Positions 44,509-54,040 are shown, numbered from the stretch's first letter. The stretch is 64,000 nt of DNA from Nitratireductor thuwali (GCF_036621415.1 NZ_CP030941.1:3656001-3720000); one strand, 5' to 3'. Notes: generated by a model not told the origin, from the sequence alone. A program made the numbers and translations.

Positions 44509-45705
44509 CTACCGGACATAGGCGGTACACTCGATCTCGATCTTGCCGCCCGCGACCAGGTTCGATGCTTCGAACGTGGTGCGCGCAGGGAAGCGGCCTT
44601 CAGGGAAATAGCCGGCATAGACACGATTCATTTCCTGGAAATCCGCGATGTCGGCGAGGATTACATTACAGCGCACGACCTCATCGAGCGACGAGCCGTT
44701 CCGTTCGAGCGTTGCGCCGATATTGTCCATGATCGCAGCGGTCTGGCCGGCAGTGGTCTCGGGGAAGACACCGTTGGCGTCATCGCCGAGAACGCCGGAG
44801 AGATACAGCATGTTGCCAACGCGCACCGCTTGCGAGAAGGGCAGGTTGCCGCCGTTGCCGATATATTCCAGCGATGCCCGGTCCGACCCTGCCTCTCCGG
44901 CAGGCGAAGGATCCGAGGTCAGGTAGCGGGAAACGATCGCCTCGTGTTTGCCGTTTGCTTTGATGGCGGCCAGCGCCCGGTTCAGCATCGCCTTGAGTTC
45001 CGGCTCGTCTTGCCGGATCGCCATTGCGATGCCGCTTCCAAGCGCCGGATCGGCCACGACTTCACCGGTGAAGTCGAAGTCGCTTCCCTCGGGCTTGTCG
45101 AGCAAAGCTCCCGATATCTCGATCGTGTCCTGCAACGTCGCGTCGATGTCCCCGGCAAGCAGGCTCTCGATCAACTCGGCGTTCAGGCCAAAGCTTACGA
45201 TCTCGACGCCTTCGCTTTCCCACTTGGCCTTGGCGAAGGCCGCACGGCTGGTCCCGCTGAGCACGCCAATACGTTTTCCCTTGAGAGACGCTGCGGTGGG
45301 CGAAAGGTTAGATCCTTTACGTGCCACAAGGCGGCTCGACAGTTCGTACATGACGTCGGTGAAGTCTATGATCTGCCTGCGGGCATCCGTCGGCGTCATG
45401 GGCATGATGACATCGAAACGGCCTTCCTGGAGCGCTGCGATGTTGGTTGCGTAAGGCTGGTCGACCCAGGTGCAGCGGACCCGCATCTCTTCGCAGAGCG
45501 CGTTGCCGAGCTCAATATTCAGCCCCACAAGCTCTCCATCCGCATTACGGCTTTCAAAAGGGGGAACCTCCGCTTCCACTCCGAAGCGTATTTCGTCCCT
45601 GCTTTGCGCCAGAGCGGAGGTATTGTTTAAGACCGAAAGCGTGGAAAATAGAGCGACAAACGCAAGATACGGGTATGAAATATTGGTATTCATCGAGTTT
45701 TTCAT
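44509..45705 (-). CDS. Fusion: periplasmic amino-acid-binding domain plus RidA domain
   Basis: A 398-residue secreted protein. The signal peptide ends near ALA-QS (residue 33/34). Residues about 36-264 form a complete family 3 solute-binding domain (IRFGVEAEVPPFESR, LNIELGNALCEEM, FDVIMPMTPTDARRQIIDFT and IGVLSGTSRAAF). Residues about 278-398 form a full RidA/YjgF domain (AVRVGNMLYLSGVLG, NIGATLERNGSSLDEVVRC) with the substrate Arg at R375 (FPARTTFE) and E392 in KIEIECTAYVR. RidA normally hydrolyses reactive imines in the cytoplasm; here it would work in the periplasm on a bound amine or amino acid. It follows the hydrolase gene on the same strand after an AT-rich 111-base gap. Confidence 0.88.
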   Translation of the reverse strand: MKNSMNTNISYPYLAFVALFSTLSVLNNTSALAQSRDEIRFGVEAEVPPFESRNADGELVGLNIELGNALCEEMRVRCTWVDQPYATNIAALQEGRFDVIMPMTPTDARRQIIDFTDVMYELSSRLVARKGSNLSPTAASLKGKRIGVLSGTSRAAFAKAKWESEGVEIVSFGLNAELIESLLAGDIDATLQDTIEISGALLDKPEGSDFDFTGEVVADPALGSGIAMAIRQDEPELKAMLNRALAAIKANGKHEAIVSRYLTSDPSPAGEAGSDRASLEYIGNGGNLPFSQAVRVGNMLYLSGVLGDDANGVFPETTAGQTAAIMDNIGATLERNGSSLDEVVRCNVILADIADFQEMNRVYAGYFPEGRFPARTTFEASNLVAGGKIEIECTAYVR

Positions 45706-45816
45706 GTGAAAAATCCCATAATGTTATTAAAGTGAATGCAAAATTATTTATATAACAGCGTTTTTAGTAATATATCTGATGTACGAAAAAATGAAACGGG
45801 ATTCTTATGTAAACAA

Positions 45817-46827
45817 TCAATTCAATCTTGCGATACCCTTCAAAAGGGCATCGTGAAATTTTTCTGGTTCCTCCATCTGTGGCGAGTGCCCGAGATCCGG
45901 AAATTCTACCAGCGTAGCGTTGGGGATGCGCTCGGCGGCTTGGCGCGCCAGAACGGGATAATTTCCGAGGCGTGCCGCAACGTCCGGTGCGGATCGGTTT
46001 GCGCCCAGTGCGGTGCGGTCGAGACCGCCGATCAGCAAAAGTGTCGGGGCCGATATGCGGGGAAACTCGTAAAGCACGGGCTGCCCCAAAAGCATTTCCG
46101 AGGTCTGCGCCTGTATATAGGCGACTTTCTCTCCGCCGGGCCCGGCATAGAGGCCCGCGAGCATGGAAACCGGCCGATCATACGCTTCTTTCCATTCGCC
46201 GGAATAGAAGAAGCGCTGCTGATACGCCTTGATGGAATCCGCGTTGGTCGTCAGTTCTGCCTGGTAAAGCCCGTCGATCGTCGCATAGGGAACGCCCTCG
46301 GCTTGCCAGTCCTCAAGCCCGATGGGATTGACCAGCACCAGCTGCTCGACAGAGTCCGGATATTGTATAGCAAAGCGCATGGCCAGCATGCCGCCCATCG
46401 AATGACCGCCTAGCGTGACGCGCTCGATCCCAAGCGAATCGAGAAGCGACTTCGTGTTTGCAGCGAGCTGGGCGAGGCTGAACTGATAGCCGTCCGGTTT
46501 GGTCGATGCGCAGAAACCCACCTGATCCGGCGCTATCACCCGGTAGCCCGCATCCGACAAGGTGGAGATCGTCTCTTCCCAGGTCGCGCTGCAGAAGTTC
46601 TTGCCGTGGAGCAAGGCCACCGTCCGGCCGTTTCCTGTGCCCTTTGGCGCGACATCCATATAAGCCATCTCGTGCTCAGCGCCTTGAGATGTGAAACTGT
46701 AGGTCTGGATTGCGTAGGGATAGTCAAAACCTTCCAGCCTCGGCCCGTAAACACCCTCCTGTGCGGAGGCCAAATGTACCGAGATCATAAGTCCTGCAGC
46801 GACTATCGTTGCTGTTCCTGTTCGCAT
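45817..46827 (-). CDS. Exported alpha/beta hydrolase
   Basis: A 336-residue hydrolase with a signal peptide (TATIVAAGLMISVHLASAQ) and an ideal AAGGAG site before ATG. The catalytic residues are Ser in LGGHSMGGMLAM, Asp in LLLIGGLDRTALG and His in FPDLGHSPQME. An HGKNF oxyanion region precedes APDQVGFCAS. It resembles haloalkane-dehalogenase/epoxide-hydrolase-like or peptidase-like hydrolases; the substrate is unknown. It is upstream of the binding-protein/RidA fusion and both are exported, so they probably act on one compound in the periplasm. Confidence 0.85.
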   Translation of the reverse strand: MRTGTATIVAAGLMISVHLASAQEGVYGPRLEGFDYPYAIQTYSFTSQGAEHEMAYMDVAPKGTGNGRTVALLHGKNFCSATWEETISTLSDAGYRVIAPDQVGFCASTKPDGYQFSLAQLAANTKSLLDSLGIERVTLGGHSMGGMLAMRFAIQYPDSVEQLVLVNPIGLEDWQAEGVPYATIDGLYQAELTTNADSIKAYQQRFFYSGEWKEAYDRPVSMLAGLYAGPGGEKVAYIQAQTSEMLLGQPVLYEFPRISAPTLLLIGGLDRTALGANRSAPDVAARLGNYPVLARQAAERIPNATLVEFPDLGHSPQMEEPEKFHDALLKGIARLN

Positions 46828-46873
46828 GCCAACTCCTTACTGGTATGGGTTAAACGAAGAGAATATAGTGTAA

Positions 46874-46893
46874 ACGATTAGTGTCCTAATCGT
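46874..46893. promoter_or_regulatory. Palindrome ACGATTAG-TGTC-CTAATCGT upstream of the hydrolase gene
   Basis: Perfect 8-bp arms around four bases, 46 bases before the hydrolase start, within a locally AT-rich region. The position fits an operator for the hydrolase/RidA-fusion unit. It could also be a terminator-like hairpin behind the neighbouring gene direction, but no T-run follows. Confidence 0.4.
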
Positions 46894-46988
46894 GGCATGG
46901 CTGTCGCCAGCCGATTATCGATCTGCCGATCGAGAAACATTAAGGGCAGGGGCGTGAGTACGCGCGACTGTCCTGGCCTCGCTGTTCC

Positions 46989-47903
46989 CTACATTGGATG
47001 CCGCATCAAAGCGGCGGCGCGCCGTCTTCGCCCGGCATGGATCTGCCATAGGGAATGCGCGATCAGTGTTGCCACCAGGATGGAGCCGCCGATCAAGCTC
47101 TGCATGGTGGGCGCTTCCGAAAAGATCAGCCACACCCACACAGGCGCGAGGACGGTTTCCAGCAGGTAGAACATCGCCACTTCAGGCCCCGACAGGAATT
47201 TGGGTCCGTTGGCGAGGCAGAAGAAGGCCAGCGGCATGACGACCGCGCCATTGAGCACGATCCACAACGGTTCCTCGATCCGATAGCCGGTTCTGGCCGT
47301 CATGACGGCCGCCAGAACAAAGGGCAGCGCAACGGCCATCAGGGCGGCAAAACCCATGTCCCGCTTGCTGGCGCGGCTCACGGTGATCGCCGAGGCGATC
47401 AGGAAGGCCGATGCCAGAGCCATCAGATCGCCGGCGAGATTGCCCGTGCCGACGCTGTCGCCGACGATGATCAGCACGCCGGCCATCATGACGAACATGG
47501 CGATGATCGTTGCCGGCCGCGGCCTTTCCCGGAGAAAGATCCAGGACAGAAGGGCCGCGAACATCGAGTTGAAGGCGAGAATGAACACCAGATTGGCGGT
47601 CGACGTGTTGTAGACGGCGCCGATGAACGTGATGTTGGCGAGTGCATAGAGCCCAGCGACCGCCAGGCCGTGCCTGCCCGGAACCAGGGCGGGGACGTCG
47701 CGCGAGAACATGCGCCATACCGACCAGATCACCAGAGCGGCGAGCACGGTCAGTCCGCTGCGCACCATCAGGATAGGCCAGTGATCGCCGTCGGCCAGCC
47801 GAATAAGCGGAATGTCGATGGTAAGGGTCATGCCGCCAAGGGCGGTCAGCGCCAATCCCTTTAGATGTGTGTTGGAGGCTTCAGGCAAGGCCGGTGCTTT
47901 CAT
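46989..47903 (-). CDS. EamA/DMT-family transporter
   Basis: A 304-residue membrane protein with about ten transmembrane helices in two EamA repeats: LKGLALTALGGMTLTIDIPLIRL, then FIGAVYNTSTANLVFILAFNSMFAALLSWIFLRERP in the first half and PEVAMFYLLETVLAPVWVWLIFSEAPTMQSLIGGSIL in the second. These proteins export or import small metabolites. ATG at 47903 is preferred over an upstream frame with a polar, Arg-rich leader. It lies 88 bases after bpt on the same strand. Confidence 0.9.
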   Translation of the reverse strand: MKAPALPEASNTHLKGLALTALGGMTLTIDIPLIRLADGDHWPILMVRSGLTVLAALVIWSVWRMFSRDVPALVPGRHGLAVAGLYALANITFIGAVYNTSTANLVFILAFNSMFAALLSWIFLRERPRPATIIAMFVMMAGVLIIVGDSVGTGNLAGDLMALASAFLIASAITVSRASKRDMGFAALMAVALPFVLAAVMTARTGYRIEEPLWIVLNGAVVMPLAFFCLANGPKFLSGPEVAMFYLLETVLAPVWVWLIFSEAPTMQSLIGGSILVATLIAHSLWQIHAGRRRRAAALMRHPM

Positions 47904-47991
47904 GGGGTTTGCGGTCACTCCGTCCCGGCGACGGTGCGAATGCGCCAGGGCGGGAAGACAGACCCGGCGCACAACTTACGCAGCTTTAGAG

Positions 47992-48738
47992 CTATTCGAC
48001 GCGGCTCCAGCCATTGGGGCCGAGGTGCTCCTGCGGCTTGAAACGCACCTTATAAGCCATCTTGCGCGAGCCATTGACCCAGTACCCGAGATAGACGTGG
48101 GGCAGGCCTGCCGCCGCGGCGCGCCTTATGTGGTCGAGGATCATGAAAGTGCCCAGCGACCGCTCCTCATGGGCCGGATCGTAGAACGAATAGACCATGG
48201 ACAGCCCGTCGGCCATCCGATCGGTCAGCGCCACGGCGATCAGTTCGCCCTCGCCGCGCCCGGTGACGAAGGAATCGGCTCCGCGCCGGCGGTACTCGAT
48301 GACCTGCGTGTCGACATGGGTGTCCTCGACCATCATCGCGTAGTCGAGAACCGTCATATCGGACATGCCGCCTTTCCTGTGCCGCGCGTCCAGATAGGTT
48401 CGGAAAAGCGAATACTGCTCCGTCGAAGGCTCCGCCTCATGGGCCGAGCCGATCATGTCGCTATTGCGCTTGAGGATGCGCTTCATGTTGCGGGTCGGCT
48501 GGAATTCCTGCGCGAGAATGCGCACGGAAACGCAGGCCCGGCATGTCTCGCAGGCGGGCCGGTAGGCGATGTTCTGGGATCGGCGGAAGCCACCTTGCGT
48601 CAGCAGGTCGTTGAGTTCAGGGGCCCTGTCGCCGACCAGATGCGTGAACACTTTCCGCTCGAACTGCCCTTCCAGATAGGGACAAGGCGAGGGCGCCGTC
48701 AGGAAGAATTGCGGAGATTGGCTCGGCTGCTGCGTCAT
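47992..48738 (-). CDS. bpt: Aspartate/glutamate leucyltransferase (leucyl-tRNA-protein transferase)
   Basis: A 248-residue transferase of the Bpt/ATE family, which adds Leu from charged tRNA to N-terminal Asp or Glu and so marks proteins for the N-end rule. The diagnostic N-terminus is [24 protein letters not shown], followed by the Cys pair region [16 protein letters not shown]. Later blocks are [23 protein letters not shown] and [19 protein letters not shown]. The length is normal for the bacterial form. Confidence 0.94.
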   Translation of the reverse strand: MTQQPSQSPQFFLTAPSPCPYLEGQFERKVFTHLVGDRAPELNDLLTQGGFRRSQNIAYRPACETCRACVSVRILAQEFQPTRNMKRILKRNSDMIGSAHEAEPSTEQYSLFRTYLDARHRKGGMSDMTVLDYAMMVEDTHVDTQVIEYRRRGADSFVTGRGEGELIAVALTDRMADGLSMVYSFYDPAHEERSLGTFMILDHIRRAAAAGLPHVYLGYWVNGSRKMAYKVRFKPQEHLGPNGWSRVE

Positions 48739-48801
48739 TGTTGGCGGGCGTCACTCCCTAGGATGGTACGCTTGGACGATGCGGAGCGCGCATGCGCCCC
48801 T

Positions 48802-50604
48802 TCAAAGCCCATAATACCATGGACCGACGAAGGAAAAGGTCAACCAAATTATAATCACAAGCGGCACGCCGGCCTTCATGAAGTCGCGGAATGAATAGTG
48901 CCCCGGCCCCATGACCAGAAGATTGGTCTGGTAGCCGATCGGCGTTGCAAAGGAGGCATTGGCGGCGAAGATGGTGGCCACCACGAAGACCTCTGGCCGT
49001 GCGCCGATCGCTTCCGCTATGCCGATGCCGATCGGAGTGAAGAGCACCGCGGTGGCGTTGTTCGACAAAAGGTTGGTCAGCACTGCGACCACCGCGAAGT
49101 AGCCCGACAGCATCACCACGGCGCTGTGGTCCTTCAACAGTTCCACGGCCGTATCCGCGATGAGCATTGCCCCGCCGGTCTGCTCCAGCGCAGTCGCCGC
49201 CGCGATCGACGAGCCGACCAGAAGGAATATCTGCCGATCGAAGGCGCGGCCGGCCTGCGCCAGCGAAAGGCAGCCGGTGGCGATCATGGCGAATGCGCCG
49301 GTGATGGCGGTGGCAACAATGGGCGCCAGCTCGAGCGCCGCGATGATGACGATTGCCGCAAAAATGGCGAAGGCGATGCCTGCCTTTCGCCGCTGCGGCA
49401 CGGGCTCGGCCGACCATTCCAGAACCAGCAGATCGTGGCTTTCGCGCAGATCCTCGAAAGCCCTGTCGGACCCGCCGATGAGGATGGTGTCGCCCGGTTC
49501 CAGGCGAATGTCGGCAACGGGCGTGCGGCCCATGCGGCTCTTGCGCTGCACACCCAGCATGTACACGCCATGCTCGGTTTCGATGCCTGCATTGCGGATC
49601 GTGCGCCCTGCATGACGGGAGCCGGGCGGGATGACGGCTTCGGCAATGTGATAGTCGGGGCCCGGAGGGGTAGCCGGGTCGTCCGCCGCCTGCTGGTGAC
49701 TGGCCGCGCCGCGCGACAGCGCCTGTGTGAAGGCCCGCCGGGTCGCCGTCACGATCAATCGGTCGCCCTGCGAGATCACGACATTCTCGAACGGCGGGTG
49801 AAAGATCATGCCCCGCCGCACGATCAGCCGGGGCGTCAGGTCGCCCAGGCCCGGAAACATTCCGGCCCGCGATTCGATGCCCGTGAATGGATGTCCCGGC
49901 CCGATGTGGATTTCGCCGATGAACTGGGTGCCCGACTGGACCTGCTTGAAGGTCGTCTCGCTGCTCGAATCCCGCAGAATGCGCGGCATGATGACAAGCA
50001 CGTAAAAGCCGCCGGCCGCCGCCAGGATCACGCCGGGAACCGTTATGTCGAAAAATCCGATCGCTATTCCCGATTCGGCGGCGACGCCGGCGACCAGCAG
50101 GTTCGTCGAAGAACCGATCAGCGTGGTCATGCCGCCCAGGATGGACATGAACGACAGCGGCATCAGCGCCTTGGAGACGGCAAAGCTGCGTTGCGCCGCG
50201 AAGACGATAAGGACGGGGATGAAGATCACCACCACAGGGGTGTTGTTGAGCACGGCGCTCAGCGCCGCTGCGGTCATCAGCGTGATGACGATGGTGCGGG
50301 CGCTCGACCCGCCGGCGGACTTTGCCAAAAGGCGCGCCGGGCGGTCCAGCGCGTCGGTGGCGAACAGCCCCTGACCGACGATCAGTAGTGCAAGAACCGT
50401 GGCCAGCGCCGGATTGGAGAAGCCGGCCAGGAGTGCCTCCGGCGCCAGCCCTTCGCCATTTTCATAAGGAACGAAGGCAAAAAGGGCCAGAAACGCCACG
50501 AGGCTGGCCAGAGCCACCAGCTCGAGCGTGAAGCGTTCGCTGACATAGGCTGCGATGGTGCAGACGATGATTGCATAGGTCGCCCACAGATGGAAATCGG
50601 CCAT
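48802..50604 (-). CDS. SLC13-family permease with TrkA-C domains
   Basis: A 600-residue membrane protein. Helices at both ends (YAIIVCTIAAYVSERF, ATVLALLIVGQGLFATDAL and AALSAVLNNTPVVVIFIPVLI, with the NNTP motif of the family) flank a soluble middle region (about 200-385). There two TrkA-C/RCK-C domains are visible (VVISQGDRLIVTATRRAF and RLEPGDTILIGGSDRAFEDL). The C-terminal half repeats the fold (LLSNNATAVLFTPIGIGIAE). Such permeases move anions such as sulfate or dicarboxylates with Na+; the substrate is unresolved. Confidence 0.9.
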   Translation of the reverse strand: MADFHLWATYAIIVCTIAAYVSERFTLELVALASLVAFLALFAFVPYENGEGLAPEALLAGFSNPALATVLALLIVGQGLFATDALDRPARLLAKSAGGSSARTIVITLMTAAALSAVLNNTPVVVIFIPVLIVFAAQRSFAVSKALMPLSFMSILGGMTTLIGSSTNLLVAGVAAESGIAIGFFDITVPGVILAAAGGFYVLVIMPRILRDSSSETTFKQVQSGTQFIGEIHIGPGHPFTGIESRAGMFPGLGDLTPRLIVRRGMIFHPPFENVVISQGDRLIVTATRRAFTQALSRGAASHQQAADDPATPPGPDYHIAEAVIPPGSRHAGRTIRNAGIETEHGVYMLGVQRKSRMGRTPVADIRLEPGDTILIGGSDRAFEDLRESHDLLVLEWSAEPVPQRRKAGIAFAIFAAIVIIAALELAPIVATAITGAFAMIATGCLSLAQAGRAFDRQIFLLVGSSIAAATALEQTGGAMLIADTAVELLKDHSAVVMLSGYFAVVAVLTNLLSNNATAVLFTPIGIGIAEAIGARPEVFVVATIFAANASFATPIGYQTNLLVMGPGHYSFRDFMKAGVPLVIIIWLTFSFVGPWYYGL

Positions 50605-50807
50605 TCAGTCCCTGTCGCTTGAAACGCCTCGGCAACGGCCAGAGCATAAGCAGGACGGTCTGCGCCGCAAGCACGGATTTGCCCCCGATCGGGCTTGTAC
50701 GCAACAGGGCATCTGCGCGCCCACCATTCGGCAGCAAGGATTTCCAAGCATCCATGGAGGGCTTGAAGAGAGCGGGGTCGAAGGCGGAGCCGCGCCGGCG
50801 GCCGAGA

Positions 50808-51275
50808 TTAGTCGGTGCGCGTGACCACGGTGCCCAAGAGCAGGTCGTGCAGGGTGCGCTTGCGGTCGAGAACGAGCGTGGCGAGCAGGACGAGCGGGGT
50901 CAGGATCGCGTTGGCAGCCCAGAAAAGAACCGTGTGCACCACCGCCAGGACCGGGTCCACCCGGAGGCCGTCCAGCCGCTCGAGCCGGATCCCCATCAAT
51001 CGCATGCCGAGCGTGGCCTGCCCGCGTCCGCCCAGCGTTGCGGCAACGTAAAGGAGCGCCGTCAAGGGAAAGAGGATGCCGAACAGCAGCCAACCGATCC
51101 CCAAGGTCAGCACACCCAGCAGCGCGACGACGACGGCAAGCGGCACCATCAGAAGCAGGATCAACGCATAGTCTACGAGGAATGCGAAAACGCGGCGCGT
51201 GCGCACGCCGGCCAGGAGCCGCCGGTCATCGAGGCGATCGACCATGATTTCACCATCCAGGGTTTGCGTTGCCAT
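50808..51275 (-). CDS. RDD family membrane protein
   Basis: A 155-residue protein with the RDD pattern: RRVFAFLVDYALILLLMVPLAVVVALLG (Arg and Asp in the first helix), a second hydrophobic pair LGIGWLLFGILFPLTALLYVAATLG, TLGMRLMGIRLERLDG and a last helix before RTLHDLLLGTVV. The function of these small integral membrane proteins is mostly unknown. It follows hemB by 59 bases. Confidence 0.9.
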   Translation of the reverse strand: MATQTLDGEIMVDRLDDRRLLAGVRTRRVFAFLVDYALILLLMVPLAVVVALLGVLTLGIGWLLFGILFPLTALLYVAATLGGRGQATLGMRLMGIRLERLDGLRVDPVLAVVHTVLFWAANAILTPLVLLATLVLDRKRTLHDLLLGTVVTRTD

Positions 51276-51334
51276 TGCCGCTCTTTCTCTTCCAGGTTGA
51301 GATCAGGCGATAGATGGGTGCTCGATGAGGCTTT

Positions 51335-52375
51335 TCAAGTACGCGATCCGTGCAGGCGCTGGGCTACCTCCGGCGCAAAGTAGGTGAGGATACCGTCGCA
51401 GCCAGCGCGCTTGAAGGCCAGCAGGCTTTCCATCATCGCCAACTCGCCGTCGATCCAGCCATTGGCAGCGGCGGCCTTGATCATCGCATACTCGCCCGAC
51501 ACCTGATAGGCGTAGGTGGGTACGCCGAACGCCTCCTTGATCCGGTAGACAATGTCGAGATAGGGCAGGCCGGGCTTGACCATCAGCATGTCCGCGCCTT
51601 CCGCCAGATCCTGTTCGGCCTCGCGCAGGGCCTCGTCGGAATTGGCCGGGTCTATGTAATAGGTCTTCTTGTCGCCCTTCAGCAGCCCGTCCGTGCCGAT
51701 GGCCTCGCGATAGGGACCGTAAAAGGCGGAAGCGAATTTGGTCGCGTAGGACATGATCGCCACATCCTGAAAGCCGGCGGCATCGAGCGCATCTCGGATA
51801 GCGCCGATGCGACCGTCCATCATGTCCGATGGCGCTATGATGTCGGCGCCCGCCGCCGCCTGCAGCACCGCCGCCTGCGCAATCTGCTCCACGGTCTCGT
51901 CGTTGACGACGATGCCGTCCTTCAGGATGCCGTCATGGCCGTGGCTGGTGAAGGGGTCCAGCGCCCCGTCGGTGATGATGCCGAGGTCCGGCACCGCTTC
52001 CTTGATCGCCCGGCTTGCCCGGTTGATCAGATTGTCGGCGTCGAGGATGGCGCTGCCACGGGCATCGCGGCGCGAGAGCGGGATATTGGGAAAAGTGGCG
52101 ATCGCCGGTATGCCAAGGCGCGCGGCGCGCTCTGCCTGCTTCACGGCAAGGTCGACCGAATAGCGGCTGACGCCCGGCATGGCGGCGACGCCTTCCTGGC
52201 GGTTCTCACCCTCGATCAGGAAGATCGGCCAGATCAGGTCCTCGACGCGCAAATGGTTTTCCTGCACGAGACGGCGCGACCAGCCGGCCTTGCGCATGCG
52301 CCGAAGCCGCCGTCCGCCGGTGATCTCATCCACGGTACGGCTCGTCTGCGGCTGTTGGCGTGTGATCCTGTTCAC
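51335..52375 (-). CDS. hemB: Delta-aminolevulinic acid dehydratase (porphobilinogen synthase)
   Basis: A 346-residue enzyme that condenses two 5-aminolevulinate molecules to porphobilinogen in haem synthesis. Blocks are RRLRRMRKAGWSRRLVQENHL, LIWPIFLIEG, DGHDGILKDGIVVND-like metal/allosteric region, APSDMMDGRIGAIRDALD and the catalytic Lys residues in SYATKFASAFYGPYRE and VKPGLPYLDI. GTG at 52375 (VNRITRQQ) is chosen; the frame continues upstream through non-coding-looking sequence. It is divergent from the hydrolase gene at 52553. Confidence 0.95.
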   Translation of the reverse strand: MNRITRQQPQTSRTVDEITGGRRLRRMRKAGWSRRLVQENHLRVEDLIWPIFLIEGENRQEGVAAMPGVSRYSVDLAVKQAERAARLGIPAIATFPNIPLSRRDARGSAILDADNLINRASRAIKEAVPDLGIITDGALDPFTSHGHDGILKDGIVVNDETVEQIAQAAVLQAAAGADIIAPSDMMDGRIGAIRDALDAAGFQDVAIMSYATKFASAFYGPYREAIGTDGLLKGDKKTYYIDPANSDEALREAEQDLAEGADMLMVKPGLPYLDIVYRIKEAFGVPTYAYQVSGEYAMIKAAAANGWIDGELAMMESLLAFKRAGCDGILTYFAPEVAQRLHGSRT

Positions 52376-52552
52376 CTGGGCTCTCCCGTTTGCTCGCCTG
52401 CCATGCGGTAATCCCGACTTCCCGCCCCGCGCAAGGGGCGGATTGACGCGCCGTCCACCGCCATTGTCGCCACCGGGCGCCAACGGCATTGACGACGCGG
52501 CGCGCGGCACATAATCACCGATTACAGGGTTGAATGCGAGGGGAGGAATCGG

Positions 52553-53605
52553 GTGGAGCGCGATTTCGGAGCAGGCGACGACATTCGCTTCACGCGGATG
52601 GGCAAGGCCGGCATCATCACGCTCACCCGGGCGCAGGCGCTGAACGCCGTCAACCATCGCATGATACGTGCCATTGCGAAGGCGCTGGAGGAATGGCGTG
52701 ATGACGACGCCGTCGAGCTCGTCATCATCAAGGGCGAGGGCAGGGCCTTTTCGGCCGGCGGCGATCTTCAGGAAATCTACCATTCAGGCAGGGCGGGCAA
52801 GCCCGATACCGGATTCTTCGCCGACGAATACCGCCTCAACGCCGCGATTGCGAATTACCCCAAGCCCTATGTGGCGCTGATCGACGGCATCGTCATGGGC
52901 GGCGGCGTCGGCCTGTCGTGCCACGGCTCCCACCGCGTCATGACGGAGAAGACCGTCTTTGCCATGCCCGAAGTGGGCATAGGGTTCTTCCCCGACGTCG
53001 GCGGAAGCCACATCCTGTCCCGGCTCGTCGACAGCTATGGGCAATATCTGGCGCTCACCGGCAACAGGATCGGCCAGGGCGACGCCATATGGTGCGGCCT
53101 TGGAACCCACGCCGTCGCCTCCCAGGACCTGGAGGCGCTGACCGATGAATTGTCGGAGACCGGAAAGGTGGAGGCGGCGCTGTCGCGGCGCTGCCGCAAG
53201 GTTCCGCGCGATATCGACGATGCCACGATACATGTCCTGTCCGAGCATTTCTCGCTCGGAACGCTCAAGGACGTGGTAGCCAGCCTGAAGGAAGCGGCCG
53301 ACAAGGGTGACGAATTCGCCGGCACTACGCTGGCCACCATGGAAACGCGCTCGCCCACCAGTCTTCACGTGACCTTCCGGGAGATCGACCTGGGTGCCAT
53401 GCTTTCCATCGAGGAGTCCATGCGGATGGAGTTCCGCATTCTCAACCGCATGCTGGAAAGCCACGATTTCTACGAAGGCATTCGCGCCGCCATCATCGAG
53501 AAGACCAAGGACCCGAAATGGCAGCCGGCGCGGTTGGAGGACGTCACCAAGGAAATGGTCGATGCCTATTTCGACCCGCTCGGGGAAGGGGAGCTGGAGC
53601 TGTGA
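52553..53605 (+). CDS. 3-hydroxyisobutyryl-CoA hydrolase (crotonase superfamily)
   Basis: A 350-residue enoyl-CoA hydratase/isomerase-fold protein read from GTG after GAGGGGAGG. It has RAFSAGGDLQEIY (oxyanion loop), YVALIDGIVMGGGVGLSCHG and FAMPEVGIGFFPDVGGSHILSRL, and the longer C-terminal half (SIEESMRMEFRILNRML and DFYEGIRAAIIEK) typical of HIBYL-CoA hydrolases in valine breakdown. The length matches that subgroup rather than simple hydratases (about 260). Its stop overlaps the next GTG start. Confidence 0.9.
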   Translation: MERDFGAGDDIRFTRMGKAGIITLTRAQALNAVNHRMIRAIAKALEEWRDDDAVELVIIKGEGRAFSAGGDLQEIYHSGRAGKPDTGFFADEYRLNAAIANYPKPYVALIDGIVMGGGVGLSCHGSHRVMTEKTVFAMPEVGIGFFPDVGGSHILSRLVDSYGQYLALTGNRIGQGDAIWCGLGTHAVASQDLEALTDELSETGKVEAALSRRCRKVPRDIDDATIHVLSEHFSLGTLKDVVASLKEAADKGDEFAGTTLATMETRSPTSLHVTFREIDLGAMLSIEESMRMEFRILNRMLESHDFYEGIRAAIIEKTKDPKWQPARLEDVTKEMVDAYFDPLGEGELEL

Positions 53606-54021
53606 CCCACGAGGAGGCGGCGGGCCCGGCCGCGCGCCCGAGCTCGCTTGACTTCGGCTACGAACTTCTTCTCCGCATGGTGGCCATATCGTGCCTGGTC
53701 TTCGGAGTCGGCTATTGGGTGCGGCTTCTCGGCTTCTTCGAGGGTCCCCACTGGCGCTTCGATCTGATGCCCATGTATTGGCAGGCGACCGCCGTGCCGT
53801 TGGCGGTTCTGTTTCCCTTCGCCGCCATCGGCCTTTGGGCGCTCGCTTCCTGGGGCCCCGTCGTGTGGGTCCTGTGCGCGTCGATGGAAGCGGTCATGTA
53901 TGCGGGCTTTCCTCATCTTTACGGCGACAGGCCCTGGCTCGTCCTTTTCCACGCGCTGGTCGCCGTCCTCTACATCGCCCTGCGTGCGGCCTTTGCGCTG
54001 CGCAGCCGCAAGGCGCATTAA
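53602..54021 (+). CDS. DUF6163 family membrane protein
   Basis: A 139-residue integral membrane protein. GTG at 53602 overlaps the preceding TGA (GTGA), implying translational coupling. About four helices are visible: LLLRMVAISCLVFGVGYWVRLL, MYWQATAVPLAVLFPFAAIGLWAL, WGPVVWVLCASMEAVMYAGF and WLVLFHALVAVLYIALRAAF. In rhizobia a protein of this type sits next to ldtR, from which I take the DUF6163 label. Function unknown. Confidence 0.75.
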   Translation: MTHEEAAGPAARPSSLDFGYELLLRMVAISCLVFGVGYWVRLLGFFEGPHWRFDLMPMYWQATAVPLAVLFPFAAIGLWALASWGPVVWVLCASMEAVMYAGFPHLYGDRPWLVLFHALVAVLYIALRAAFALRSRKAH

Positions 54022-54040
54022 CCCAGGTTAACGCCTTTTT
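54012..54040 (+). terminator. Hairpin terminator overlapping the DUF6163 stop codon
   Basis: GGCG-CA-TTAACC-CA-GGTTAA-CGCC forms a stem with a two-base bulge, followed by TTTTT. The stop codon TAA lies within the left arm. Confidence 0.75.
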
